A stretch of 64,000 bases of DNA from Edwardsiella anguillarum ET080813 (lineage in GTDB: Bacteria; Pseudomonadota; Gammaproteobacteria; Enterobacterales; Enterobacteriaceae): assembly GCF_000264765.2 (NCBI RefSeq), contig NZ_CP006664.1, positions 2,852,001 through 2,916,000 on the forward strand, given 5' to 3'. The notes beneath the pieces are model-generated. The model was not told where the DNA came from and searched no databases. It was given only the letters and a program-made list of their open reading frames with translations. Shown one piece after another: positions 24,669 to 32,639 of this stretch; within the stretch, counting starts at the first letter, position 1, and each line of letters starts with the position of its first letter. The translations under genes and the position numbers were made by a program.

Positions 24669-24723
24669 TTATCCTTAAAAGTTATCTGTGCGGATAATCC
24701 CGCCGGATAATCTCTACAGATAA
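24669..24723. promoter_or_regulatory. Operator region between ner and the repressor: cluster of GATAA repeats
   Basis: The 143-base divergent gap has two identical CGGATAATC copies (24691-24699 and 24704-24712, 13 bp apart), flanked by inverted TTATCTGT (24682-24689) and ACAGATAA (24716-24723), and a further TTATCC at 24669-24674. Five GATAA half-sites within 55 bases is a likely set of operators for the repressor and/or Ner. I could not place the promoters with confidence. Confidence 0.65.
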
Positions 24724-24804
24724 ATAATTGATCACTACAAAAGAAAAGTAAAGCCTAAAAATCACTTTCTTTGGTTAAAAGTATCTACAAAAGGATAAAT
24801 TGTT

Positions 24805-25398
24805 ATGAATCATGATGTTATGAGAAAGGAAAGCGTTTTAAGTAAAGGTGATGATTTTTCTTTTCCCTTGATTCAAAAAGAAAGCATAAGAGCAAGGCTT
24901 AAGATGTTAATGAAGGGACGCTCTAAAAGTGCTGTAGCAAAGGCATGGGGGCTTCCGTTCTCTACTTTAAATAATTACTTTGAAAAAGATGCCATCCCAT
25001 CTCTACAAGTAGCGAGTCAAATTGCAGAAGCAGAAGGAGTTAGCATCGACTGGCTTGCATTTGGCAAGAGCGGTGACTCCGTACCCGCTCCCGAGAGGCA
25101 GACTTGCACCCCGTTAACAATTTCTCAGGACGTTGTATTGCAACGTTTAATCGCCATTCTCAGTGCTCTTGACGTTGATGACGCGGAGGCGTTATCCAAG
25201 TTACTCGCTCTCAACGGTGCTCGCTATTTATCACGATTGCTAAATGCTGAGAACCAGAGTCTGCTGCGCTTAGAGGGGAGAAAACGTATAGCTGCATTGA
25301 TGCTGGAAGATATGCCTGACGAGCGTGTCAGAGAGATTTTGGCTGAAATTGAAAACGATAAACAGGCTGCTGACGTTGTAAACGTAAAAGCGGGCTAG
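24805..25398 (+). CDS. Prophage repressor (c-like, helix-turn-helix)
   Basis: 197 residues. An N-terminal helix-turn-helix of the CI type spans about residues 25-75 (SIRARLKMLMKGRSKSAVAK, WGLPFSTLNNYFEKDAIPSL, ISIDWLAFGK-like end). The middle and C-terminal part is a helical region (LQRLIAILSALDVDDAEALSKLL) rather than an S24 autoprotease, so it should not be induced by RecA cleavage. It is the only plus-strand gene of the regulatory set, divergent from ner, preceded by AAAAGGATAAATTGTT. Confidence 0.88.
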   Translation: MNHDVMRKESVLSKGDDFSFPLIQKESIRARLKMLMKGRSKSAVAKAWGLPFSTLNNYFEKDAIPSLQVASQIAEAEGVSIDWLAFGKSGDSVPAPERQTCTPLTISQDVVLQRLIAILSALDVDDAEALSKLLALNGARYLSRLLNAENQSLLRLEGRKRIAALMLEDMPDERVREILAEIENDKQAADVVNVKAG

Positions 25399-25652
25399 AT
25401 CATGGATGTAAAGCCCGTCCTACCGCCAACAGGGTCAGACATGTTAGAATAAGCTTCATAGGGTTTTGAAAGTGTTTAAATCCCCTTGAAAGCAGTTTGA
25501 GTGAAGTATCAATAGTTTTCCCGATCGGGGCTATTTTTAGAAATCGGTATCAAAAGGCTGGATTCCCCATCAACAGCCTAACCCTTAGAAATCCCATCAG
25601 TTTTCACTTACTCCCGGTTGTTCCCACCAGTATCAAATATCTTCCCTAGTCA
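25399..25652. repeat. Prophage end region with three GTATCAA transposase-site candidates
   Basis: No gene is seen between the repressor and the junction. GTATCAA occurs at 25506-25512, 25547-25553 and 25630-25636, all in the same orientation and within 150 bases of the end. Mu's ends each carry three transposase A sites at uneven spacing, so these are good candidates. The junction itself is CA at 25651-25652, meaning the phage begins TGACTAGGG read from the host. The host junction to the base is inferred. Confidence 0.6.
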
Positions 25653-26216
25653 TAGGCCGACGATCGGCGTCAGGAGGATATCGGCCAGCGGCGCCATCGG
25701 GCTGTCTGGGTTACAGCTCAGCGCCACGGTGGTCGCCCCGAGGTCGCGGGCGTAGCGCAGGGCGCCCAGGACATAGGGGGTGCGTCCGCTGGCGGCGATA
25801 CCGACCACCACGTCGCGGGACGACAGCGCCAGGCGCTGCAGATCGTCCTGCGCCGCCTGCGGGTTGTCTTCCGCATTCTCTACCGCCTGCAGAATGGCCC
25901 GCTGTCCGCCGGCGATCACGCCGATCACCTGTCCTGCCGGGGTGCCAAAGGTGGGGGGACACTCGCTGGCGTCCAGGATCCCCAGGCGCCCAGAGGTGCC
26001 GGCGCCGCAGTAGATCAGTCGTCCCTGACGCGCAAAGGCGGCGCTGACGGCATCCACCGCCTGGGCGATCTGCGGCAGGATACGGGCAATGGCCGGGGCG
26101 ACCTTACTGTCTTCGGCGTTGATCAGGTTCAGAATGTCCAGGGTGGACAGGGTATCGATGGCGGCGCTGGCCGGGTTACGGCGTTCGGTCATCATGGCGT
26201 CAAGGTTCAGGCTCAT
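25653..26216 (-). pseudogene. murQ: murQ, N-acetylmuramate 6-phosphate etherase, cut by the prophage
   Basis: The coding start at 26216 gives [17 protein letters not shown] and a clear MurQ/SIS domain with [34 protein letters not shown] and [14 protein letters not shown]. Reading stops being MurQ-like after TPIVG, where a full protein (about 300 residues) would continue with the rest of the second half. Only about 188 codons remain and the frame ends at a stop within phage sequence. MurQ releases D-lactate from MurNAc-6-phosphate in muropeptide recycling, so this function is likely lost unless a second copy exists. Confidence 0.9.
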
Positions 26217-26411
26217 GGGCTCCTCTTTCTGGCTGTGGGTAGCGCGGCGCAGACGGCCGGCGCCGCGCGGTGACACAGCATAGCACCGTTGGGAGAGACC
26301 GGCGTTATCGCACATGATAACGCGCCGCGCCGGGGTATAATCAGCGCAGGTTTCGGGGCCGGCGCGCGCGGCGCGGCGGCGGAGCAATCGCGATCGCGGC
26401 GGAGAAAGGGC

Positions 26412-27338
26412 ATGGAGCGGGTAGGCTATGGGCAGGGGCATAATATTGAAACCAAATGGCTGTACGATTTTTTAACGCTGGAGGGGTGTCGCAATTTTTC
26501 CCAGGCCGCCATGCGGCGCAATGTCTCCCAGTCCGCGTTTAGCCGCCGTATTCAATCGTTGGAGCAGGCCTGCGGCGTCGTGCTGTTCGACCGCGGCATA
26601 TCGCCGTTGCAGCTGACCGAGCAGGGAAAAATTTTTCATTCGCAGGTGCGCAGCCTGCTGCAGCAGCTGGAGAGCAATCTGGCCGAGCTGCGTTCGGGGG
26701 GAGATCCGGCCCAGCAGCGGATCGCGATCGCGGCGGCCCACTCCCTGTCGCTGGGGCTGCTGCCCTCGCTGGTAAAGCGGATGCCGGCGCCGTTTAGCTA
26801 TACGGTCGAGGCCATCGACGTGGACAGGGCCGTCGATACGCTGCGCGAGGGGAAGAGCGACTTTATCTTTTCCTATCATGACGATAACCTGCTTCAGACG
26901 CCGTTTGCCCACATTCATCTTTTCTCCTCTCAGCTGTTTCCGGTGTGCGCCACCGATCGGCACGGTCAGCCGCTGTACCGGCTGGATCAGGCCGATGCGC
27001 CGCTGCTGAATTACACCGCCAACTCCTACATGGGGCGGCAGGTTAATCGGGTGCTGGCGCGCGATACGTCGCTGAATTTTCGTACCGTCTTCGTCTCGTC
27101 GATGAGTGAGCTGCTCAAGCAGGTGGCGCTGGATGGCTCGGGGATCGCCTGGCTGCCGGGCTACGGCATCCGTCAGGAGCTGGCGCAGGGGCGCCTGGTC
27201 GCCCTCGATAGCCAGGCCCTGCTGATCCCGATCGATGCCTATGCCTACCGCCTGGATACTCGGATGAGCCAGAGCATGGAGCGTTTCTGGCAGCTGCTGG
27301 GCGAGCTGTTTAGCGTCAGGGCGGGGGAGATGGAATAG
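26412..27338 (+). CDS. hypT: LysR-type regulator HypT (YjiE)
   Basis: 308 residues from ATG at 26412 (GGAGAAAGGGC precedes it). The N-terminal winged helix begins [20 protein letters not shown] and continues [12 protein letters not shown]; the rest follows E. coli HypT closely ([36 protein letters not shown]). HypT is a hypochlorite-responsive regulator of methionine, cysteine and iron genes. It is divergent from murQ across a 195-base gap, so the insertion leaves its promoter intact. Confidence 0.9.
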   Translation: MERVGYGQGHNIETKWLYDFLTLEGCRNFSQAAMRRNVSQSAFSRRIQSLEQACGVVLFDRGISPLQLTEQGKIFHSQVRSLLQQLESNLAELRSGGDPAQQRIAIAAAHSLSLGLLPSLVKRMPAPFSYTVEAIDVDRAVDTLREGKSDFIFSYHDDNLLQTPFAHIHLFSSQLFPVCATDRHGQPLYRLDQADAPLLNYTANSYMGRQVNRVLARDTSLNFRTVFVSSMSELLKQVALDGSGIAWLPGYGIRQELAQGRLVALDSQALLIPIDAYAYRLDTRMSQSMERFWQLLGELFSVRAGEME

Positions 27339-27357
27339 CTCCGCCCTGGGGCGGAGC
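27338..27357. terminator. Strong stem-loop between convergent hypT and dcu genes
   Basis: GCTCCGCCC and GGGCGGAGC make a 9 bp stem around a two-base loop immediately after the hypT stop. No T tract follows in either direction, so it may be a weak or bidirectional terminator. Confidence 0.45.
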
Positions 27358-27375
27358 AGACGCAGCGGGGTGTAC

Positions 27376-28677
27376 TCAGACCACCAGCGGGGCGATGAGG
27401 AAGCCGAAGGCGACACCCGCGACGATCCCTCCCAGCCCCGGCAGCATAAAGGGGTGGTTGACGATGTACTTACCCACCCGCGTGGAGCCGGTGGTGTCAA
27501 ACTCCATCGCCGCCAGCGAGGTCGGATAGGTCGGCAGCACGAAGACACCGGTGACGGCGACATAGGATGCCAGTATGGCCCAGACGGGGACGTCGAGCGC
27601 GATGGCCAGCGGAATGATCAGCGGCGTGGTGGCCCCCTGCGAATAGAGCAGCGCACAGGTTAGAAACAGCACCAGCGCCAGCAGCATCGGGTAGGCGCGC
27701 AGGACGTCACCGGCGATGAACTTGATCTGATCCATATGGGCGTCGACGAAGGTGGTGCCCAGCGTCACGATCCCCAGGATCACCGCCAGCGAGCTCATGC
27801 CGGAGCGAAACGTGGGCGTCATCACTATCGCATCGCCGTTGGTTTTACACAGCGGCACCATCAGGCAGGTGCAGGAGAGCATGCAGATGATGATGATATC
27901 GCGGGTGCCCATCGGCTTGCCGATATCAAAGCCGGGACGCAGCTGCGGGAAGGCCGCCAGGATCACGATGGCGACGGTCGCCAGCAGAAACAGGGCGACG
28001 GAGCGCTTGGCCTGCGGCGTATCGACGTTCTGCTTCTCCTGGTATTTGCTGACCAGCCCCTTCTGCAGACGCGCCAGGTACACCTCGTCATCCTGCAGTT
28101 CGCACCCCTGGCGCGAGGCGATCAGCGCGGCGACCATCGCGGCGACAAACGAGGCGGGCAGACAGATCGCCATCACCTGAATAAAGGTGACGCCGTTGCC
28201 CTCCATGATGGTCAGCATGGCGGCCATGGCGGCGCTGATCGGGGAGCCGGAGATGGCGATCTGCGAGGCGACGACGGAGCCGGCCAGGGTGCGCGATGGC
28301 CGGATACCGGAGTCTTTAGCGACCTCGGCAATGACCGGCAGCGTTGAGAAAACGATGAAGCCGGTACCGGCCATAATGGTCATGGACCAGGTGATGATAG
28401 GTGCGATGATATTGATATAGCGTGGATTACGGCGCATGAAGGTGCCAGCCAGTCGCACCAGATAGTCCATCCCCCCCGCGGCCTGCAGCGCAGAGGCGGC
28501 AACGACAACGGTCATGATAATCAGGATCACGTCTACCGGCGCAGAGCCGATGGGCAGGCCAAGGCCCAGCGTCAGAATGGCCAGCCCCAGCCCGCCGCAC
28601 AGGCCGATGCCGATCCCCCCCATGCGGATCCCAAAGAAGATTGCGCCCAGAACAACGATGATTTCTAGCCATACCAT
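27376..28677 (-). CDS. Anaerobic C4-dicarboxylate transporter (Dcu family)
   Basis: 433 residues, the DcuA length, from ATG at 28677 (GGAGGCCTTT precedes it). About ten to twelve membrane segments and Dcu motifs are visible: GIRMGGIGIGLCGGLG, YLVRLAGTFMRRNPRYI, GTGFIVFSTLPVIAEVAKDSG, QIAISGSPISAAMA and LPTYPTSLAAMEFDTTGSTRVGK. Dcu carriers exchange fumarate, aspartate or malate for succinate during anaerobic growth. It follows an aspartate/glutamate racemase gene by 77 bases on the same strand, suggesting aspartate use. DcuA versus DcuB cannot be told. Confidence 0.85.
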   Translation of the reverse strand: MVWLEIIVVLGAIFFGIRMGGIGIGLCGGLGLAILTLGLGLPIGSAPVDVILIIMTVVVAASALQAAGGMDYLVRLAGTFMRRNPRYINIIAPIITWSMTIMAGTGFIVFSTLPVIAEVAKDSGIRPSRTLAGSVVASQIAISGSPISAAMAAMLTIMEGNGVTFIQVMAICLPASFVAAMVAALIASRQGCELQDDEVYLARLQKGLVSKYQEKQNVDTPQAKRSVALFLLATVAIVILAAFPQLRPGFDIGKPMGTRDIIIICMLSCTCLMVPLCKTNGDAIVMTPTFRSGMSSLAVILGIVTLGTTFVDAHMDQIKFIAGDVLRAYPMLLALVLFLTCALLYSQGATTPLIIPLAIALDVPVWAILASYVAVTGVFVLPTYPTSLAAMEFDTTGSTRVGKYIVNHPFMLPGLGGIVAGVAFGFLIAPLVV

Positions 28678-28754
28678 AAAGGCCTCCAGAGGCAGTGCAA
28701 TGCCGTTTAGCAGCAATAGTGAAGAAAAGGGGGCGGCGGCCGCCGCCGTGCGGG

Positions 28755-29474
28755 TTATTGCGTCAGGAGGTCGGTTTTTCCGACGCGTTTTTCATACCAG
28801 CGGATGCCGGCCCGCACCAGCGCACCCGTCGATTCGATATAGCGTTCTGGCTGCGCCCTTTGCGCCTCGGCCAGGATCACCGGCACCTCGGTACAGCCCA
28901 GTACGATGATCTGCGCGCCGCGGGCGAACAGCGCGTCGGCCTGCCGCTCCATGAGCCTGCGGGCACGCTCGGCGTCGCCGGCCTTGAGGGCGTAGATGCT
29001 TTCCATGACCTGCTCCTGCCCCTCGCGATCGGGGGCGATGCAGCGCAGGCCGTGCGCCTCGATGGCCTGCTGATACAGCCCCATATACAGCGTGGCGTTG
29101 GTGGCCAGCAGGCCGATGTGGCGCTGACCGCTGGCGCACACCTCGTTCAGGGTCGCCTCGACGATGTTGAGCAGTTCGACGTGACAGGACTGGCGCAGCT
29201 CATCAAACCAAAAGTGGGCGGTATTGCAGGGGATCACGATGCACTCGGCGCCGGCCTGTTCCAGGCGCTGTAAATAGTCGCGCATCGCCGGCAGCGGTGA
29301 ATGGCCCTCCTGCATCAGCGCGGCGGTTCTGTCTGGAATATCTGGAATGGAGGAGATCAGCAGCGGAATATGCTGTTGATCGCTGCTCGCGCTGGTAAAT
29401 GTGACGAACTTATTGAACATATCCACGGTGGCGGCTGGCCCCATGCCGCCCAATACGCCAATTAACCCTTTCAC
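28755..29474 (-). CDS. Aspartate/glutamate racemase family protein
   Basis: 239 residues. N-terminal MKGLIGVLGGMGPAATVDMF and two catalytic cysteines in their usual contexts: C83 in IPCNTAHFW and C194 in VLGCTEVPVIL. This is the RacX/YgeA-like Asp/Glu racemase fold. Adjacent to a Dcu transporter it may interconvert D- and L-aspartate feeding fumarate respiration. Substrate is inferred from the neighbour. Confidence 0.88.
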   Translation of the reverse strand: MKGLIGVLGGMGPAATVDMFNKFVTFTSASSDQQHIPLLISSIPDIPDRTAALMQEGHSPLPAMRDYLQRLEQAGAECIVIPCNTAHFWFDELRQSCHVELLNIVEATLNEVCASGQRHIGLLATNATLYMGLYQQAIEAHGLRCIAPDREGQEQVMESIYALKAGDAERARRLMERQADALFARGAQIIVLGCTEVPVILAEAQRAQPERYIESTGALVRAGIRWYEKRVGKTDLLTQ

Positions 29475-29931
29475 GCTGTTTCCCCCGGTTGACTGAGTAC
29501 GCTGTCCACGGCCAGGGCGTGCCGAGGCACGTCATGGCGTCTTGACAGAATGCTAGGCGGCGAAGCGCCTTCGGTGGAAATGCAATAAAACGTGTATCAA
29601 TGCAAATTACACATAGTATGGCTTGGTATGGATGGTGTAATAGTGGGCTATCACCTACTACAATGCGGTTTTGATAGGGTTTTATTGCGTAATGCGGTAC
29701 AGCGGCGTCATGCGAAAAAGGCTTGATATATGCAAATAGTGCATAGTTTGCGGCGCTTGCGCGAGTGCCGTAGCCGGGCTGCGCCCGGTGCTCCGCGGCG
29801 GGCGCGATAGCGGAGATCGGCATAAAATAATGCTTATGGCTCAGCAGGATGAATGCGTTGCATTGTCTTAGGTGAGCTCTTACACTCATGACGGTTCGTT
29901 TACCATCCGCCCTTAATGTGAGGAGTCTGTC
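29475..29931. promoter_or_regulatory. 457-base regulatory gap with a 20-base repeated element
   Basis: No gene is supported here. TGCAAAT-N6-TAGT-N-TG occurs at 29601-29620 and again at 29731-29750, exactly 130 bp apart, in the same orientation. The second copy contains the near-palindrome ATGCAAATAGTGCAT. These could be operators for the minus-strand racemase-dcu genes or for the plus-strand 29932 gene. Confidence 0.5.
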
Positions 29932-30177
29932 ATGGATATTAAAATCAGTATCGCTGATACCAGCATTGCACACCTTTCTGCCACGGAATATGACGCCTAC
30001 GTTGCAGAGCTGGGAGCGCGGGTGAAAGAGGTCTACCCGGAGAGCAGTCTGCTGATCGTGCATGACGGCGATGAAACGACGTTTACGGCAGAGGGCTTTC
30101 ACGATAATGAGGAAGTGCGTATCGTGCTCCATGAGCTGCAGCAGGATGTGCAGCAGCACGGCCACTGGCGCAGCTGA
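29932..30177 (+). CDS. 81-residue acidic protein, unknown
   Basis: MDIKISIADTSIAHLSATEY onward, with a predicted helix-strand-helix pattern (YVAELGARVKEVYPESSLLIV) and an acidic stretch (HDGDETTF). GTGAGGAGTCTGTC precedes the ATG. It stands alone. No family recognised. Confidence 0.7.
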   Translation: MDIKISIADTSIAHLSATEYDAYVAELGARVKEVYPESSLLIVHDGDETTFTAEGFHDNEEVRIVLHELQQDVQQHGHWRS

Positions 30178-30336
30178 TCGCCCGCGTGATCTCGTAGGGA
30201 GCGGCGCTACCGCTCCCCGCCCTCAATCTCTCTTTGCCACACCGCCACACCGCCCCGTCCGTCCCCCCCGCGTCTGTCCCCATCTAAAAAGCCCGAGTGC
30301 GATCACGTTGCCCGCCTTTGGCCGTTGTCGGGCTAG

Positions 30337-30362
30337 CGTAATATATTTATATATATAGCGAT
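30337..30362. promoter_or_regulatory. ModE box upstream of the molybdate-type ABC operon
   Basis: CGTAATATA (30337-30345), six bases, then TATATAGCGAT (30352-30362). The known E. coli ModE target is TCGCTATATA-N6-TATATAACG, which this matches on the reverse strand with one mismatch. It lies 29 bases before the substrate-binding protein start, where molybdate-bound ModE would repress. The box also contains TATATA, a likely -10. Confidence 0.82.
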
Positions 30363-30390
30363 TGGATCGACCGAGGAAGACGGAGTGAAT

Positions 30391-31137
30391 ATGAAATGGC
30401 GTGTGGGGTTAGGGATGGCGTTACTGTGGGGCTGGGGGGCACTGGCCGCCGCGGCAGAGCTGCATCTGTACGCCGGCGCCGGCCTGCGGGAGCCGGTAGA
30501 GGCAGTGGTCAGCGCCTTTGAGAAGCAGAGCGGCCACCGGGTGACGGTGGAGTACGGCGGATCGGGGCAGCTGCTGACGCGCATTAACCTGACGCACGCC
30601 GGCGATCTGTTTCTACCCGGTTCGGCCGACTATGTCGAGCGCCTGCGCGCTCAGGGAAGGGTAGCCTTCTCCGCGCCGCTGGTGCTGCATACGCCGGTGA
30701 TGGTGGTGCGGCGGGATACCGGCGCTCAGGTGGAGACGCTGGCGCAGCTGGCGCAAAGCCCGCTGAGGATCGGGATGGGCGATCCGCACGCCATTGCGCT
30801 GGGGCGCAGCGGCGATGTGCTGCTGGAGGCCAGCGGATACGGTCAGGCGCTGCGCAGCAGGGTGGTGGTTCAGGCGACGACGATTAAACAGCTGCTGCTG
30901 TATGTGCTCAACGGCGACGTGGATGCCGCGGTGATCGGGCGGGCGGATGCCATGCGCCACCGCGATCGGCTGCGCCTGCTGCCGACGCCGCTCGGTGTGC
31001 CGCAGGAGGTGGCGACGATCGCGGTGCTGCAGGGCAGCGAGCAGGCCCCGGCGGCTCGGGCGCTGGCGGAGTACTTCGCCTCGCCCCAGGGGATCCGCGC
31101 GTTCACCGATCGCGGCTATTTGCCGCTGGCGAAGTAG
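30391..31137 (+). CDS. Molybdate-type ABC transporter, substrate-binding protein
   Basis: 248 residues from ATG at 30391 (GGAG five bases upstream; GTG at 30385 is an alternative). A signal peptide (MKWRVGLGMALLWGWGALA, cut after AAA) precedes a ModA-family fold: AELHLYAGAGLREPVEA, VTVEYGGSGQLLTRI, AGDLFLPGSADYVERL. ModA binds molybdate or tungstate in the periplasm. Genes for permease and ATPase follow at once, and a ModE box precedes. Confidence 0.85.
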   Translation: MKWRVGLGMALLWGWGALAAAAELHLYAGAGLREPVEAVVSAFEKQSGHRVTVEYGGSGQLLTRINLTHAGDLFLPGSADYVERLRAQGRVAFSAPLVLHTPVMVVRRDTGAQVETLAQLAQSPLRIGMGDPHAIALGRSGDVLLEASGYGQALRSRVVVQATTIKQLLLYVLNGDVDAAVIGRADAMRHRDRLRLLPTPLGVPQEVATIAVLQGSEQAPAARALAEYFASPQGIRAFTDRGYLPLAK

Positions 31138-31143
31138 CGTCCG

Positions 31144-31932
31144 GTGCGCGCGCTGGCGCTGCTGCCCCTGCTGCTGCTGCTGGCGCTGATCGTCGGTTCG
31201 CTGGCCTCCCTGCTGGGACAGATCGATCTTGCCATGCTGGCGGCGCTGCTGCGCGATCCAGAGATTCGCTTCGCGCTGGGGCTCTCTCTGTCGACGGCGC
31301 TGCTGTCGCTGGCGCTGGCCTGTCTGATTGCGCTGCCGGCGGCCTGGGCAATGATACGGGTGCCGCTGCCGGGAAAACGCTGGCTTAATCTGCTGCTCGA
31401 TTTGCCGATGGTGACGCCGCCGCTGGTGACCGGCATCGGCCTGCTGCTGCTGCTGGGACATCAGGGGCCGCTGGGGGGCTGGCTGCCCGGGCTGGCGCAG
31501 CGGCTCTTTTCTCCGCTGGGGATCGTGATCGCCCAGACCTATGTCGCCACGGCGATTTTGCTGCGCAGCGCCGGCGCCGCCCTGGCCAGCATCGATCGCG
31601 CCTGGCTGGAGACCGCCCATAATCTGGGGCTGGCGCCGCTGGCGACGTTCCTGCTGGTGGAGATCCCGCTGGTGTGGCGCGCCCTGGTCAGCGGGGCGGT
31701 GCTGGCCCTGTCGCGGGCGCTGGGGGAGTTTGGCGCCACGCTGATGCTGGCGGGGGCGACGCGGATGAAAACGGAGACCCTGCCGATCGCCGTGTATCTG
31801 AATATCGCCGGCGGCGACTTCTCCGCCGCGGTCGGCTGCGCCCTGCTGCTGATCCTGCTGGCGCTTGCCCTTCTGCTGCTGCTGCACGGCGTGCGCCCGC
31901 CGAAGGAAAAGGGGACATATGCTGCATATTGA
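31144..31932 (+). CDS. Molybdate-type ABC transporter permease
   Basis: 262 residues from GTG at 31144, six bases after the binding-protein stop. Multiple membrane helices and the EAA loop of the ModB/CysT class (AHNLGLAPLATFLLVEIPL, SGAVLALSRALGEFGATLML). It forms the channel of the ModABC-type transporter. The stop overlaps the ATPase start by 14 bases. Confidence 0.86.
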   Translation: MRALALLPLLLLLALIVGSLASLLGQIDLAMLAALLRDPEIRFALGLSLSTALLSLALACLIALPAAWAMIRVPLPGKRWLNLLLDLPMVTPPLVTGIGLLLLLGHQGPLGGWLPGLAQRLFSPLGIVIAQTYVATAILLRSAGAALASIDRAWLETAHNLGLAPLATFLLVEIPLVWRALVSGAVLALSRALGEFGATLMLAGATRMKTETLPIAVYLNIAGGDFSAAVGCALLLILLALALLLLLHGVRPPKEKGTYAAY

Positions 31933-32539
31933 TGCGCTGCACTGTGCGATCCTGCGCGGCGTCAGCCTGTCCGCCGCCGCCGCGGGTTGTACCGCCGTCT
32001 GCGGGGCCTCGGGCAGCGGCAAGACCACCCTGCTGCGGGCGATCGCCGGTCATCTGCCGTACCGGGGCAGCGTGTGCGTGGCGGGACGCCCTATCGATGG
32101 GCTGCCGCCCTGGCGTCGGCCCTGCCGCCACCTGAATCAGCGGCTGTATCTATTTCCGTTTCTCAGCGTAGAGCAGAATCTGGCGCTGGCGCAGTTTGCG
32201 ACCGGGCGACCGCGCTGCGCAGAGGATCGCCTGTCGCTGCTCCGGGAGCTGGAGGTGGACCATCTGGCGCAGCGCTATCCCCAGCAGCTGTCCGGCGGCG
32301 AGCAGCAGCGGGTCGCGCTGGCGCGCGCCCTGGTGAGCGCCCCGCCGCTGCTGCTGCTGGATGAGCCCTTCTCCAGCCTGGACTGGCCCCTGCGCCGGCG
32401 GCTGTGGGGCTGTCTGCGCCGGGTGCAGCGCCAGCGCGCCATGACGCTGCTGCTGGTCAGCCACGAGCCGCGCGAGGTCGATGCCCTGGCCGATGCCTGC
32501 TACCAGCTACAGGCGGGGCGGCTGCGGCGCCTGACCTAG
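31919..32539 (+). CDS. Molybdate-type ABC transporter ATPase, short form
   Basis: 206 residues from ATG at 31919 (AAGGGGACAT precedes it). Walker A GASGSGKTT (29-37), signature LSGGEQQR (124-131), Walker B LLLLDEP (144-150) and the switch His in VSHEP are intact. E. coli ModC is about 352 residues because of a C-terminal Mop domain that senses intracellular molybdate; that domain is absent here. A separate two-domain molbindin lies at 45221-45649. Confidence 0.85.
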   Translation: MLHIDALHCAILRGVSLSAAAAGCTAVCGASGSGKTTLLRAIAGHLPYRGSVCVAGRPIDGLPPWRRPCRHLNQRLYLFPFLSVEQNLALAQFATGRPRCAEDRLSLLRELEVDHLAQRYPQQLSGGEQQRVALARALVSAPPLLLLDEPFSSLDWPLRRRLWGCLRRVQRQRAMTLLLVSHEPREVDALADACYQLQAGRLRRLT

Positions 32540-32578
32540 CGCGTCCGCGATGGCGTCCGGACGCCGATCGGCTATGCT

Positions 32579-32614
32579 GTGGACGGTGTGGACGGTGTGG
32601 ACGGTGTGGACGGT
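32579..32614 (+). repeat. Four perfect 9-bp tandem repeats (GTGGACGGT)
   Basis: GTGGACGGT repeats four times without a mismatch in the gap between the ABC ATPase and the DUF1275 gene. The unit is a multiple of three, so copy change would not shift the frame of an upstream-extended DUF1275 reading frame, where it encodes W-T-V repeats. Confidence 0.9.
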
Positions 32615-32639
32615 GCTGTTGGTCTTGAGGGTGCGCGGG

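Larger units (their letters stand above)
1..25652 (-). mobile_element. Mu-like transposable prophage (partial; one end inside the window)
   Basis: Gene order and protein families follow phage Mu: repressor, Ner, DDE transposase A, ATPase B, Gam, GemA, Mor, endolysin, terminase, portal, MuF, gpG, protease/scaffold, capsid, gp35-gp38, sheath, tube, chaperone, tape measure, gpN. Nearly all genes lie on the minus strand. The repressor end is placed at 25652, where murQ coding stops matching its family and a CA dinucleotide (TG when read outward from the phage) begins phage DNA. The other end, with baseplate and tail fibre genes, is outside the window, so the target duplication cannot be checked. 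All structural and replication genes seen look intact, so the prophage may be functional. Confidence 0.93.

Noticed and set aside
30613-32028. A 471-residue frame opposite the molybdate transporter genes
   Set aside because: Gln/Arg-rich shadow; no ribosome site, and the plus strand holds three recognisable ABC genes.
32579-32614. CRISPR-like array
   Set aside because: Repeat unit is only 9 bp with no spacers; it is a plain tandem repeat.
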